Positions 1 through 9,318 of a stretch of DNA of 64,000 nt are shown here, piece by piece. Every line of letters begins with the position of its first letter. Position 1 is the first letter of the stretch. The notes beneath the pieces were generated by a model. The model saw nothing but the letters and a program-made list of their open reading frames with translations, had not been told where the DNA came from and did not search any database. The translations under genes and the position numbers were made by a program. Location of the stretch: assembly GCF_964036635.1 (NCBI RefSeq), contig NZ_OZ038524.1, positions 2,237,001 through 2,301,000 of the forward strand. The letters are read 5' to 3'. Source of the DNA: Tenacibaculum dicentrarchi. GTDB taxonomy: Bacteria; Bacteroidota; Bacteroidia; Flavobacteriales; Flavobacteriaceae.

Positions 1-3
1 TAT

Positions 4-348
4 ATGAAGATTGAAAATACAAAAGCACAAATGCGAAAAGGGGTTTTAGAATATTGCATTTTATCGATTTTACAAAATGGTGATGCTTATACCTCTGAAA
101 TACTATCAACATTAAAAAGTGCAGAAATGATTGTCGTTGAAGGAACAATTTATCCACTATTAACTCGCTTAAAAAATGCAGGTTTATTAAGCTACAGATG
201 GGAAGAATCAACCTCTGGACCTCCAAGAAAATATTATGTTTTAACAGAAAATGGAGACTTATTTTTAAAAGAATTAAACAACACTTGGAGTAATTTAGTC
301 AACGCAGTAAACCTAGTAACTACTAAAAAATCAACTAATAATGAATAA
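4..348 (+). CDS. PadR-family transcriptional regulator
   Basis: A 114-residue winged-helix regulator of the PadR family. The N-terminal segment LEYCILSILQNGDAYTSEIL, the wing region VEGTIYPLLTRLKNAGLL and the SGPPRKYYVLTENG stretch are the usual PadR signature. The length suits the minimal PadR type with a short C-terminal dimerisation helix. It ends inside the next gene (8-nt overlap with the PspC-domain gene), so the two are almost certainly co-transcribed and the regulator probably controls the pair. In this family the ligand is rarely known, and none can be read here. The promoter lies outside the window. Confidence 0.9.
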   Translation: MKIENTKAQMRKGVLEYCILSILQNGDAYTSEILSTLKSAEMIVVEGTIYPLLTRLKNAGLLSYRWEESTSGPPRKYYVLTENGDLFLKELNNTWSNLVNAVNLVTTKKSTNNE

Positions 349-2029
349 GACAATAAACATAAACTTAGGCGGGTTCTTCTTCCATATAGATGAAATTGCT
401 TATCAGAAATTAAAACGTTATTTAGAAGCAATTGGGCGTTCTTTAAGCGATGACCCACAAGGAAAAGAGGAAATAATTTCAGATATTGAAGCGCGTATTA
501 GTGAGCTTTTATCTGAAAAAATAACAGATGTACGTCAGGTTATTAATGAAAATGATATTGAAGAAATCATTACAATTATGGGACAACCTGAAGATTATTC
601 CGACACACAAGACGATTATACCGATAATTATTCACCTAATTATAAAACAAAAAAAGGAACCGTTAAAAAATTATTTAGAGATGGTGATGACAAATTTTTA
701 GGTGGAGTTTGTTCAGGTATTGCTCATTATTTTAATATTGATGTTATTTGGATTAGAATTACTTTTATCATTTTAGTTGCCTCTGGGTTTTCGCCTTTAG
801 CCTATATTATTTTATGGGTTTTATTACCAGAAGCAAAAACAACTTCTGAAAAATTACAGATGCAAGGCGAACCAGTAAACATTGATAATATTGAAAAAAA
901 AATTAGAGACGAATTTGAATCTTTATCTGAAAAATTAAAAGACGGAGCTAATGATATTACCGATAAAATTTCAAGTGCCGATTATGAAAAAATACGCTCA
1001 CAAACAAACTCAAAATTACAAGATTTCATAGGTATTATAGGCGAAATTTTACGTACATTATTTAAAATATTTGGTAAATTTATAGGCGTATTTTTAATTT
1101 TCATTGCTGGTATTACTATTCTTTCGTTATTATTTGGAGCATTTTCAATCGGTAGTTTTGAAATTTTAAATGTTGACAATAACTTTGTACAATATCCTCC
1201 ATTTTTTTATGATGCTATGCTACCTAAATGGTTATTGACTATTTCATTATTTTTATTAATTGGAATTCCAATGATGGTATTATTTATCTTAGGATTAAGA
1301 ATACTTTCTCCTTCAATTAAAAAATTAAACACAACAACTGTTTTTACATTACTAGGAGTTTGGTTAATTTCATTGTTTACTATTAGTTTTTCAGGTATCG
1401 AATATGCTACGACTCATGCTTATAACGGTGTTAATGTGAGTAAACATAATATTACTTATACTAAAGAACAACCTTTAAAAATTCGAGTTGTTAATAATGA
1501 TAATATTTATTATAATCACAATTTAAGCAATAGAAATAACGCTGAAGACGTAGTTATTAATGATGTTAAAATGAAATATTCTAACGATGTAAATATCGAT
1601 GTTCGTAAAAGTGAAACAGGTAATGCTTATATCGAAATTAAAAGAACATCCGAAGGAAAAAAACGAAATAAAGCAAATGATAACGCCAAAGAAATTAACT
1701 ACAATTTTAACATAACAAACAATACAATTATTTTTGATGCCTTCTTTTTAAGTGCCTATAAAAATATTTGGAAAGACGAAGAAATTAAAGCAACTGTTTA
1801 TATTGCTGAAGGTACAACTATTTATTTTGAAAATTCTTCTCGTAAATTTATTGATGATATTAAAAATACTCAAGATATTTATGACCGTGATATGGCAAAT
1901 CATCATTTTAAAATGACCTCAAAAGGTTTTGAATGTACAGATTGTAAATCTCCTAATAACTATAATAATGATAATAATAATTACGATAATGATAATGATG
2001 ATAGCCTTCATTCTAACTCAGATTTATAG
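341..2029 (+). CDS. PspC-domain membrane protein
   Basis: 562 residues. A cytosolic N-terminal region (about 1-100) is followed by a PspC domain (about 106-166, with KFLGGVCSGIAHYF and one membrane helix). A charged helical stretch (170-230) leads to three more hydrophobic segments near 246-270, 297-319 and 333-352. The rest is an extracytoplasmic tail ending in an Asn/Asp-rich low-complexity stretch (about 535-562). PspC proteins take part in phage-shock-type envelope stress responses; no PspA or PspB is visible nearby. Overlap with the PadR gene upstream suggests a two-gene stress-response operon. The much enlarged C-terminal part beyond PspC is of unknown function. Confidence 0.88.
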   Translation: MNKTININLGGFFFHIDEIAYQKLKRYLEAIGRSLSDDPQGKEEIISDIEARISELLSEKITDVRQVINENDIEEIITIMGQPEDYSDTQDDYTDNYSPNYKTKKGTVKKLFRDGDDKFLGGVCSGIAHYFNIDVIWIRITFIILVASGFSPLAYIILWVLLPEAKTTSEKLQMQGEPVNIDNIEKKIRDEFESLSEKLKDGANDITDKISSADYEKIRSQTNSKLQDFIGIIGEILRTLFKIFGKFIGVFLIFIAGITILSLLFGAFSIGSFEILNVDNNFVQYPPFFYDAMLPKWLLTISLFLLIGIPMMVLFILGLRILSPSIKKLNTTTVFTLLGVWLISLFTISFSGIEYATTHAYNGVNVSKHNITYTKEQPLKIRVVNNDNIYYNHNLSNRNNAEDVVINDVKMKYSNDVNIDVRKSETGNAYIEIKRTSEGKKRNKANDNAKEINYNFNITNNTIIFDAFFLSAYKNIWKDEEIKATVYIAEGTTIYFENSSRKFIDDIKNTQDIYDRDMANHHFKMTSKGFECTDCKSPNNYNNDNNNYDNDNDDSLHSNSDL

Positions 2030-2060
2030 AATAACTCTATAACCAATATTTTTTTTACTA

Positions 2061-2089
2061 AGCCAAAGCAATAATGCTTTGGCTTTTTT
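2061..2089 (+). terminator. Intrinsic terminator after the PspC gene
   Basis: AGCCAAAGCA / TGCTTTGGCT hairpin with a four-base loop followed by a T run, 31 nt after the PspC-domain stop codon. Confidence 0.85.
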
Positions 2090-2118
2090 AGCTCTAAAAT
2101 TTTATATTTACATAAAAA

Positions 2119-3405
2119 ATGAAACTCCCAAAAAAAGGCGCTCTTTCTTTAATTATAGCAACTATTGGAATGCTATTGTTAATAATTGGTATTAAAACCG
2201 AATTTTTAACACATACCGCTTGGCACATAGCACTTGCAGGTTTTGAAGCGGCTGTTGTTGGTGGCTGTGCCGATTGGTTTGCTGTAAAAGCATTATTTGC
2301 CGAAATCCCAATACCTTTTATAAAAAAACATACTAATATTATTGTAAAATCAAGAACTAAAATTTCTAACGGAATTGTTGATTTAGTTTCTAATGAATGG
2401 TTATCAAAAGAAAGTTTATCTGAAAAAATAAATTCAGTTGCTATTGCTGATAAAATATTAGATACTTTAAAAGATGATAAAAATGTTTCAAAAATCATTC
2501 ATTTTTTACAAGATATACTTTTAAATATCTCAAAAAACACCAACTTTTCAGAACTTGCTCCTTATTTAGAAAAAATATTTAAAAAAGAATTAGACACTAT
2601 TGAAATTGGAAAACCTTTGGGGGTTTGGCTACAAAAAGCACTAAAAAATAAAGAACATTCAAAATTATGGACAGTTGCTTTATCTAGTATTTCTAAAACT
2701 ATTAATAATAATGAAACACGTGAAATGCTACTTAAAAATGTAACTAAACAATCTGAAAATATCAAAAAAGAAAGCACTTTTAAACTTTTAGCTGTAAATA
2801 CAGCTCAAAAATTAGGCGGATTAAATAATGAATCTATAACTGATAAATTGATAAAATCAATAAATGATTTATTAACAGAAATAACTAAAGATAAACAACA
2901 TCCGTTACGTAAAAAGTTAGATAATGAATTACTTCATTTTGCTAAAAAATTAGAAATTGGAAATCCAAATGCACTTGCTTCAATTAAAAATATACAAAAA
3001 AAATTAATCAGTAATATTGAATCAAAAAGTATTGTTGCTAAATTATTAAATTCAGCACAAAATAAATTTAAAAAAGATTTAAACAACAATGAAAGCGTTC
3101 TTATTGAATTTATCAAGAAAAAATCAATTCAAATTATAAGCGATATTTCTAATAATTCAGAAATTATTGAAAAAGCAAATCAAAATTTAAAATCAGGACT
3201 TATTTCGATAATTCATAAAAATCATCATTTAATAGCAAACACAGTTTCTGATAGTTTAGAAAAATTAAATAACGAAGATTTGGTTAAACAAATTGAAAAT
3301 AAAGTTGGTGATGATTTACAATATATTCGACTTAATGGTGCAATTGTTGGAGGTGTCGTTGGAATGATATTATATATCATAAAAACAACTGTTTTAAGCC
3401 TGTAA
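2119..3405 (+). CDS. DUF445 family membrane protein
   Basis: 428 residues. It has a membrane helix near 8-30, then the hallmark DUF445 motif GGCADWFAVKALF (about 47-59), a long helical amphipathic middle and a C-terminal membrane helix (about 406-426). The family (YjiN/YheB-like) is widespread and of unknown biochemical role; the two terminal helices suggest a membrane-tethered coiled protein. The start ATG sits just downstream of a near-consensus promoter element (TATATTTA, 2102-2109). It is separated from the PspC gene by a terminator and probably forms its own unit. Confidence 0.88.
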   Translation: MKLPKKGALSLIIATIGMLLLIIGIKTEFLTHTAWHIALAGFEAAVVGGCADWFAVKALFAEIPIPFIKKHTNIIVKSRTKISNGIVDLVSNEWLSKESLSEKINSVAIADKILDTLKDDKNVSKIIHFLQDILLNISKNTNFSELAPYLEKIFKKELDTIEIGKPLGVWLQKALKNKEHSKLWTVALSSISKTINNNETREMLLKNVTKQSENIKKESTFKLLAVNTAQKLGGLNNESITDKLIKSINDLLTEITKDKQHPLRKKLDNELLHFAKKLEIGNPNALASIKNIQKKLISNIESKSIVAKLLNSAQNKFKKDLNNNESVLIEFIKKKSIQIISDISNNSEIIEKANQNLKSGLISIIHKNHHLIANTVSDSLEKLNNEDLVKQIENKVGDDLQYIRLNGAIVGGVVGMILYIIKTTVLSL

Positions 3406-3428
3406 TTTTCACAACAAAACAAATTACT

Positions 3429-3436
3429 TATTTTTG
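3429..3436 (+). promoter_or_regulatory. Bacteroidetes -7 promoter element for the M15 peptidase gene
   Basis: TATTTTTG matches TAnnTTTG and ends only 4 nt before the ATG at 3441, so transcription would begin at or next to the start codon. No clear -33 TTTG is seen. Confidence 0.5.
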
Positions 3437-3440
3437 CTTA

Positions 3441-4133
3441 ATGAAACAACTATTTTATTTATTAGTATTTTGTTCTTTTATTGCTAACGCACAAAAAAAA
3501 ACACTTATAAAAGAACAGCAAAAACTTCCTGAAAATTTTTCGTATTTAAAAGATATTGCTCCTACTATTCAAAAAGAACTTCGATATTGTGCTGATAATA
3601 ATTTTTTAGGAGCATCTGTAAATGGTTATGATGAAAGCATTGTTATTTGCACCACAAAAACAGCAATAGCTTTAAAAAAAGTACAAGCAGAGTTATTAAA
3701 AAAAGAATTAAGTCTTAAAATATTTGATGCTTATCGTCCGCAAACTGCCGTAAATCATTTTGTAAAATGGGCACGTGTTATGAACGATACTTTAATGAAA
3801 GAAGAATATTATCCGAATATCAATAAAAGGCATTTGTTTAAAAAAGGATATATTTCTTCAAAATCGGGTCATTCTCGTGGTAGTACAGTCGATTTAACAA
3901 TTATCGATTTAAAAACTGGAAACGAATTAGATATGGGAAGTCCTTTTGATTTCTTCGGAATTTCTTCGCATATTTCTTATCAAAAATTAACAAAAAAACA
4001 AAAACAAAATAGGCAGTTATTACAAACTGTAATGCGCAAATATAATTTTAGACCCTACTCTAAAGAATGGTGGCATTTTACTTTAAGATTTGAACCTTTT
4101 CCTAAAACTTATTTTAGTTTCCCTGTTAAATAA
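3441..4133 (+). CDS. D-Ala-D-Ala dipeptidase-type M15 peptidase
   Basis: 230 residues with a signal peptide (cleavage near ...FIANAQ), so periplasmic. The M15D (VanX/DdpX) zinc-peptidase layout is present: IFDAYRPQTA, the zinc-binding segment SGHSRGSTVDL supplying His and Asp, and EWWHF carrying the third zinc ligand. Family members split D-alanyl-D-alanine dipeptides. Without VanR/S/H/A nearby, a role in cell-wall dipeptide salvage is more likely than vancomycin resistance. It follows the DUF445 gene by 35 nt but appears to have its own promoter. A dispersed repeat lies 66 nt after its stop. Confidence 0.88.
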   Translation: MKQLFYLLVFCSFIANAQKKTLIKEQQKLPENFSYLKDIAPTIQKELRYCADNNFLGASVNGYDESIVICTTKTAIALKKVQAELLKKELSLKIFDAYRPQTAVNHFVKWARVMNDTLMKEEYYPNINKRHLFKKGYISSKSGHSRGSTVDLTIIDLKTGNELDMGSPFDFFGISSHISYQKLTKKQKQNRQLLQTVMRKYNFRPYSKEWWHFTLRFEPFPKTYFSFPVK

Positions 4134-4199
4134 TGGATATTATTAAAAAGTAAAGAACTATTTTAATTTTAAATTAATTACAAAAAAAAGTAAAAATGC

Positions 4200-4291
4200 C
4201 TAGCCCCGATTGTAGCAATTGTTTGAGCTCTTTTTTATTTTTTTCTTTTGAAAAATAAAAAAAGCGAGTGCGAAAAGCGGGAAATTGCTTC
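4200..4291 (-). repeat. 92-nt dispersed repeat, copy 1
   Basis: This copy starts CTAGCCCCGATTG on the plus strand and ends near GAAATTGCTTC, so it reads opposite to the copies at 25675-25766 and 53340-53424. Conserved outer blocks flank an A/T inverted repeat of the type CTTTTTTATTTTT...AAAAATAAAAAAAG. It lies between the M15 gene and the next gene. No coding capacity was seen. Confidence 0.85.
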
Positions 4292-4341
4292 AAATAAATA
4301 TGTTTTAACGATTTATTCAGAAATACAAAAAACAACGGCAT

Positions 4342-4349
4342 TATATTTG
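4342..4349 (+). promoter_or_regulatory. Bacteroidetes -7 promoter element
   Basis: TATATTTG, 17 nt before the ATG at 4367, just downstream of repeat copy 1. This gives the secreted-protein gene its own promoter. Confidence 0.55.
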
Positions 4350-4366
4350 TTCAGATTTCTTTTGAT

Positions 4367-5047
4367 ATGATAAAACAAACAATACACTTTTTTATAGTAG
4401 TTTTTGCAGTAAGTATAAGCTCAAATAGTTTTGCACAACTTGATGCTTCTTTTGGAAACACAAAAAATAACTCAGGCTCGTTTAATAGTATTCCTAATGC
4501 TACTAAAGAAGTTCAAAAACCAACATCTTTAGATTTTAAAAATAATAACGGTTTTAAAAACGCACACAGCAAACAACAACGAAAGTATAAAAAAAAACAA
4601 GCCGAAAAAGATTTTGAAAGCAAAGGGATTTTAACAAAAGCTAAAATTGCGGAAGAACAATATTTAAAAGCTTTTAAAAAAATAAACGGACGATATGTAT
4701 ACCCTATTATTGATCAAGATTTAGGGAGTTTTACCACTAAAGATAAAAGTATTACGATTATTTGTAGAGATTTTCAATATCCTGATGGCGATAAAGTTAC
4801 TATTTTAGTAAACAATATTCCTGTGGTTACAAACTTAATTCTAAAAAAACGTTATCAATCTTTTAAAATATCTTTAAGTCAAGGCATTAACACCATAAAT
4901 ATTTTAGCCCTAAACCAAGGAACTTCAGGACCAAATACCGCCGGGTTTAAAATTTATAATAAAACAGGAACACTACTTTCTGCCAACCAATGGAACTTGG
5001 CTACAGGAGCAAAAGCAACTATTATTATTGCCAAAGAAAAACAATAA
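4367..5047 (+). CDS. Secreted protein of unknown function
   Basis: 226 residues with a clear signal peptide (cleavage near ...SNSFAQ). A Lys/Asn-rich low-complexity stretch follows (about 45-85). The C-terminal half (about 110-226) is predicted beta-rich, with the look of an Ig-like fold (KSITIICRDFQYPDGDKV, then GINTINILALNQGTSGPNTA). No catalytic motif is seen. I do not recognise a named family; similar secreted proteins occur in Flavobacteriaceae. It is monocistronic between a dispersed repeat and the pyruvate dehydrogenase promoter. Confidence 0.75.
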   Translation: MIKQTIHFFIVVFAVSISSNSFAQLDASFGNTKNNSGSFNSIPNATKEVQKPTSLDFKNNNGFKNAHSKQQRKYKKKQAEKDFESKGILTKAKIAEEQYLKAFKKINGRYVYPIIDQDLGSFTTKDKSITIICRDFQYPDGDKVTILVNNIPVVTNLILKKRYQSFKISLSQGINTINILALNQGTSGPNTAGFKIYNKTGTLLSANQWNLATGAKATIIIAKEKQ

Positions 5048-5123
5048 TTTAAGTCCTTTTAATAATAAAAAAAACTGTGTGTAAATTTTAACAAGAACTT
5101 TTTTAAAATTACTAAAAACTACT

Positions 5124-5131
5124 TACTTTTG
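5124..5131 (+). promoter_or_regulatory. Bacteroidetes -7 promoter element for pdhA
   Basis: TACTTTTG matches TAnnTTTG, 58 nt before the pdhA start, leaving a leader of about 50 nt. Confidence 0.55.
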
Positions 5132-5189
5132 TAGATGCGTTTTAAGACATACGCAACAAACAAACTTTTAAATAAACAACTAATATATA

Positions 5190-6185
5190 ATGAATAAAAT
5201 CACTAAAGAAACCTATATCAACTGGTATAGAGACATGCTTTTCTGGAGAAAGTTTGAAGATAAGTTAGCCGCTGTTTACATTCAACAGAAAGTAAGAGGG
5301 TTTTTACACTTATATAACGGTCAAGAGGCTGTTTTAGCAGGTGCATTACACGCAATGGACTTATCTAAAGATAAAATGATTACCGCTTACCGTAACCACG
5401 TACAACCTATCGGTATGGGCGAAGACCCTAAACGTGTAATGGCAGAATTATATGGTAAAGCTACTGGTACCTCTAAAGGTATGGGGGGATCTATGCACAT
5501 TTTTTCAAAAGAACACCGTTTTTATGGTGGACACGGAATTGTTGGTGGTCAAATTCCATTAGGAGCAGGGTTAGCTTTTGGTGATAAATATAAAGGAAAT
5601 GATGCCGTAACATTATGTTGTTTTGGTGATGGTGCTGCTCGTCAGGGTTCATTACACGAAACTTTTAATATGGCTATGAACTGGAAATTACCAGTAGTAT
5701 TTATTGTTGAAAACAATGGATACGCTATGGGAACTTCTGTTGAAAGAACTGCAAATCATACCGATGTTTGGAAACTTGGTTTAGGATACGAAATGCCTTG
5801 TGGACCTGTTGACGGAATGAATCCTATTAAAGTTGCCGAAGCGGTAGATGAAGCTATTCAAAGAGCTCGTCGTGGTGAAGGACCAACTTTCTTAGAGATG
5901 AAAACATACCGTTATAGAGGTCACTCAATGTCGGATGCTCAACATTATCGTACCAAAGATGAAGTTGCTGAATACCGTAAAATTGACCCTATTACCCAAG
6001 TATTAGATATCATTAAAGAAAATAAATATGCTTCTGATGATGAAATTGAAGCTATCAAAAAAGAAGTAAAAGAATCGGTAAGTGAATGTGAAAAATTTGC
6101 TGAAGATTCTCCATATCCTGAAGTAAGTCAATTACATGATATGGTATATGAACAAGAAGATTATCCATTTATAAAATCAAAATAA
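5190..6185 (+). CDS. pdhA: Pyruvate dehydrogenase E1 component, alpha subunit
   Basis: 331 residues, the normal length for a bacterial E1 alpha. The thiamine-diphosphate motif runs from GDGAARQGSLHETFNMA to VFIVENN (GDG...NN). RYRGHSMSDAQHYR is the conserved loop near the active site. It decarboxylates pyruvate and reductively acetylates E2. The E2 gene begins 3 nt after its stop, so the two are co-transcribed. No E1 beta gene is visible in the window, so the partner subunit must be encoded elsewhere, a split arrangement that I recall as common in Bacteroidetes. Confidence 0.96.
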   Translation: MNKITKETYINWYRDMLFWRKFEDKLAAVYIQQKVRGFLHLYNGQEAVLAGALHAMDLSKDKMITAYRNHVQPIGMGEDPKRVMAELYGKATGTSKGMGGSMHIFSKEHRFYGGHGIVGGQIPLGAGLAFGDKYKGNDAVTLCCFGDGAARQGSLHETFNMAMNWKLPVVFIVENNGYAMGTSVERTANHTDVWKLGLGYEMPCGPVDGMNPIKVAEAVDEAIQRARRGEGPTFLEMKTYRYRGHSMSDAQHYRTKDEVAEYRKIDPITQVLDIIKENKYASDDEIEAIKKEVKESVSECEKFAEDSPYPEVSQLHDMVYEQEDYPFIKSK

Positions 6186-6188
6186 ACC

Positions 6189-7826
6189 ATGGCTACAATT
6201 ATAAACATGCCTCGCTTAAGCGACACAATGGAAGAAGGAGTTGTTGCTTCTTGGTTAAAAAATGTAGGCGACAGAATTGAAGAAGGAGATATTTTAGCTG
6301 AAATTGAAACAGACAAAGCTACCATGGAATTTGAATCTTTTCACGAAGGTGTTTTATTACACATCGGGGTTCAGGAAGGTGAATCGGCTCCTGTTGATAC
6401 TTTATTAGCTATTATCGGTGAACAAGGCGAAGATATTACTGCTTTATTAAACGGCGGTGCTGCTGCTCCTCAAATTGAAGAAGCTCCTAAAGCTGAAACA
6501 ACTTCTAACGAAGAAGTGGCTGTAAAAAGTGAAGTAGTAGCAATGCCAGCAGGCGCTATTGTAATTAACATGCCACGTTTAAGTGATACCATGGAAGAAG
6601 GAACTGTTGCTTCTTGGTTAAAAAATGTAGGTGATAAAGTTGAAGAGGGTGATATTTTAGCTGAAATTGAAACAGATAAAGCTACAATGGAATTCGAATC
6701 TTTTAACGAAGGTGTTTTATTACACATTGGTGTACAAGAAGGAGAAGCTGCTCCTGTTGATACTTTACTTGCCATTATTGGTAAAGAAGGTACAGATGTT
6801 GCTACCGTACTTGATGCATTAAATTCAGGAAATACAGTTTCTACTGATACAAAATCAGAAGAAAAAATAGCTACTAAAAAAGAAGAAACTCCTAAAGAAG
6901 AAGTTAAAATAGCTACTACTGAAACAGTAACTACAATAACTTCTACTGGAAGAATATTTGCTTCTCCATTAGCTAAAAAAATAGCAAAAGATAAAGGAAT
7001 TAAATTAACAGCAATTAAAGGTTCTGGTGAAAACGGACGTATTGTTAAAAAGGATGTAGAAAACTATACTCCTGCTGCTGCAAAAGTTGAAGCGCCTGTA
7101 GCTGTTAAAACAGAAGCTATTGCTAATTTTGCAATCGCTGGTGAAGAAAACACATCAGAAGTTAAAAATTCTCAAATGCGTAAGGCAATTGCGAAAGCTT
7201 TAAAAAATTCTAAATTTGATGCGCCTCACTTCTACTTAAATATTGAAGTAGATATGGACAACGCAATGGCTTCTCGTAAAATAATTAATGCCGTTCCTGA
7301 TACAAAAGTATCATTTAACGACATGGTTGTAAAAGCCTGTGCGATGGCATTAAAAAAACATCCAAACGTAAATACTAGCTGGACTGATAATACGACATTA
7401 TTCCACAGTCATATTCATATTGGTGTTGCCGTGGCTGTTGATGAAGGTTTAGTAGTGCCTGTTGTAAAACATACAGATGCTTTAAGTTTAACTCAAATTG
7501 GTGCTTCGGTACGTGATTTAGCTGGTAAAGCTAGAAACAAGAAAATTGCTCCTGCTGAAATGCAAGGAAGTACTTTTACAGTTTCTAACTTAGGAATGTT
7601 TGGTATTGAAAGTTTTACTTCTATTATCAATCAGCCGAATTCTGCTATTTTATCTGTTGGTGCAATTGTACAAAAACCAGTTGTTAAAGACGGTCAAATT
7701 GTTGTTGGAAATACGATGAAATTAACTTTAGCCTGCGACCACAGAACGGTTGATGGTGCAGTTGGTGCTCAGTTCTTACAAACATTAAAAACTTTTGTTG
7801 AAAACCCTGTTACTATGTTAGCATAA
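6189..7826 (+). CDS. pdhC: Dihydrolipoamide acetyltransferase (PDH E2)
   Basis: 545 residues. There are two nearly identical lipoyl domains (about 1-80 and 125-205, with lipoyl lysines at K43 and K164 in ETDKATMEF). An Ala/Glu/Lys-rich linker, a peripheral-subunit-binding domain (about 256-293) and the catalytic acyltransferase domain follow. The active-site motif HRTVDG (His518, Asp522) is near the C-terminus. It transfers the acetyl group to CoA and forms the complex core. The gene lies immediately after pdhA and is closed by a strong terminator. The E3 subunit gene is at 51879-53279. Confidence 0.96.
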   Translation: MATIINMPRLSDTMEEGVVASWLKNVGDRIEEGDILAEIETDKATMEFESFHEGVLLHIGVQEGESAPVDTLLAIIGEQGEDITALLNGGAAAPQIEEAPKAETTSNEEVAVKSEVVAMPAGAIVINMPRLSDTMEEGTVASWLKNVGDKVEEGDILAEIETDKATMEFESFNEGVLLHIGVQEGEAAPVDTLLAIIGKEGTDVATVLDALNSGNTVSTDTKSEEKIATKKEETPKEEVKIATTETVTTITSTGRIFASPLAKKIAKDKGIKLTAIKGSGENGRIVKKDVENYTPAAAKVEAPVAVKTEAIANFAIAGEENTSEVKNSQMRKAIAKALKNSKFDAPHFYLNIEVDMDNAMASRKIINAVPDTKVSFNDMVVKACAMALKKHPNVNTSWTDNTTLFHSHIHIGVAVAVDEGLVVPVVKHTDALSLTQIGASVRDLAGKARNKKIAPAEMQGSTFTVSNLGMFGIESFTSIINQPNSAILSVGAIVQKPVVKDGQIVVGNTMKLTLACDHRTVDGAVGAQFLQTLKTFVENPVTMLA

Positions 7827-7850
7827 GTTTTTAACTTACATATTTTACTA

Positions 7851-7883
7851 AAAAAGCCCAAGCAATTTGCTCGGGCTTTTTTT
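7851..7883. terminator. Bidirectional terminator between pdhC and aroC
   Basis: AAAGCCCAAGCA / TGCTCGGGCTTT hairpin with A and T runs on both sides, serving the convergent pdhC and aroC genes. Confidence 0.85.
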
Positions 7884-7903
7884 ATTTACAACTATTTTAA
7901 AAT

Positions 7904-7934
7904 TCGTCATGCTGAATTTAGTTCAGCATCGCAT
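7904..7934 (+). repeat. 31-nt hairpin repeat, copy A
   Basis: Stem TGCTGAA / TTCAGCA with a short loop, flanked by CGTCA and TCGCAT. It is identical over 31 nt to the copy at 13428-13458; related copies lie at 25950-25980 and 53477-53507. It sits between the pdhC terminator and the aroC stop. Confidence 0.85.
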
Positions 7935-7965
7935 AACTGTGAAAATCAAGATTATAAAACAAATA

Positions 7966-9027
7966 TTAAACAGTTCTTGTTTTATTTATCAAATAGAAAT
8001 CAGCTAAAACCAAGGCAGATAAAGCTTCTACAATTGGTACAGCTCTTGGTACAACACAAGGGTCATGACGACCTTTTCCTTTAATTTCGGTTAGTTCACC
8101 ATCAGAATTTATAGTTTGCTGATTTGTCATAATCGTAGCTACGGGTTTAAAAGCTACACGAAAATACACATCCATTCCGTTTGAAATTCCTCCTTGAATT
8201 CCACCTGATAAATTAGATTGTGTTGTTCCATCTTCATTAAAAACATCATTGTGTTCAGAACCTTTCATTTTAGCACCACAAAATCCGCTACCAAATTCAA
8301 AACCTTTTACCGCATTTATTGAAAGCATTGCTTTTCCTAGTTCGGCGTGTAATTTATGAAAAATAGGCTCGCCTAATCCAACAGGCATATTTTGAATAAC
8401 ACAAGTTACCGTACCTCCAATAGTATCGCCAGCTTTTCGGATTTCATGAATTTTAGCAATCATTGTTTCTGCTGATTTTTCATCAGGACAACGAACAATA
8501 TTACTTTCAATTTTAGATAAATCTAACTCTTGATATGGTTTATCAATAAAAATATCGCCTACCGATGAGGTAAAAGCATTAATATTTATGTGTTTTATGA
8601 GTTGTTTTGCCAATGCACCTGCAACCACCCAATTTGCAGTTTCACGAGCCGAGGTACGTCCTCCACCTCTATAATCTCTAATTCCGTATTTTTTATCGTA
8701 GGTATAATCGGCGTGAGATGGGCGATATACATTAGTATTATGATTGTAATCTTTACTTTTCTGATTGGTATTTTTAATTACAAAACCAATAGAAGCTCCT
8801 GTTGTTTTACCTTCAAAAATTCCAGATAAAAACTCAACGGTATCAGGTTCTTTACGCTGAGTTACAATTTTAGATTGCCCCGGTTTACGACGGTCTAACT
8901 CTTGTTGAATAGCCTCAAAATCTACGTCCATTCCTGCTGGAAAACCATCAATAACGCCACCTATTGCCGTTCCGTGTGATTCACCAAAAGTTGTTACTTT
9001 TAATATATTTCCAAATGAATTAAACAT
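7966..9027 (-). CDS. aroC: Chorismate synthase
   Basis: 353 residues, full length. [14 protein letters not shown] (from residue 16), [14 protein letters not shown] and [10 protein letters not shown] are the three classical signatures binding EPSP and reduced FMN. It catalyses the last shikimate-pathway step (EPSP to chorismate), feeding aromatic amino-acid and menaquinone synthesis. It is monocistronic on the minus strand, convergent with pdhC. A near-consensus promoter element (TACTTTCG) lies just upstream of the start. Confidence 0.97.
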   Translation of the reverse strand: MFNSFGNILKVTTFGESHGTAIGGVIDGFPAGMDVDFEAIQQELDRRKPGQSKIVTQRKEPDTVEFLSGIFEGKTTGASIGFVIKNTNQKSKDYNHNTNVYRPSHADYTYDKKYGIRDYRGGGRTSARETANWVVAGALAKQLIKHININAFTSSVGDIFIDKPYQELDLSKIESNIVRCPDEKSAETMIAKIHEIRKAGDTIGGTVTCVIQNMPVGLGEPIFHKLHAELGKAMLSINAVKGFEFGSGFCGAKMKGSEHNDVFNEDGTTQSNLSGGIQGGISNGMDVYFRVAFKPVATIMTNQQTINSDGELTEIKGKGRHDPCVVPRAVPIVEALSALVLADFYLINKTRTV

Positions 9028-9253
9028 GCTTCTTAATTTTAAAACGAAAGTAATTTAAAAATTATAATTCTCTTAATGAAAACAGTAAAAACTAGTGAAA
9101 TATGTATAAATATAACACTGATAGTCTCTTTTGTATATTATATCTATCTATTTTTTTTAAAACATTTTCACCCACATAACCTACTCATAAACAAAAACAT
9201 AAAACACACAATAGTAAGTAATAATTTTTTTTAATTAAAAAAAACATTTTTTA

Positions 9254-9285
9254 TTTTCTAGAACTAAAAAAAGATTGTATATTTG
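9254..9285 (+). promoter_or_regulatory. Promoter of tRNA-Ser copy 1
   Basis: A TTTTC element, a 19-nt spacer and TATATTTG (9278-9285). The leader then reads GCAACCGCTAAAAGG, nearly shared with the other tRNA leaders in this window. Confidence 0.7.
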
Positions 9286-9318
9286 CAACCGCTAAAAGGA
9301 TTTATTTTTAGTATGCCT

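Noticed and set aside
3441..4133. Vancomycin resistance
   Set aside because: A lone VanX-type dipeptidase without vanH, vanA or a regulator is common in Gram-negative bacteria and does not confer resistance.
4200..4291. CRISPR array
   Set aside because: The three repeats are tens of kb apart with no spacers between regular repeats, and no cas gene is present.
6470..6775. Antisense 101-residue frame in pdhC
   Set aside because: It is a shadow frame of the strongly conserved lipoyl-domain coding sequence, with no ribosome-binding region or family features.
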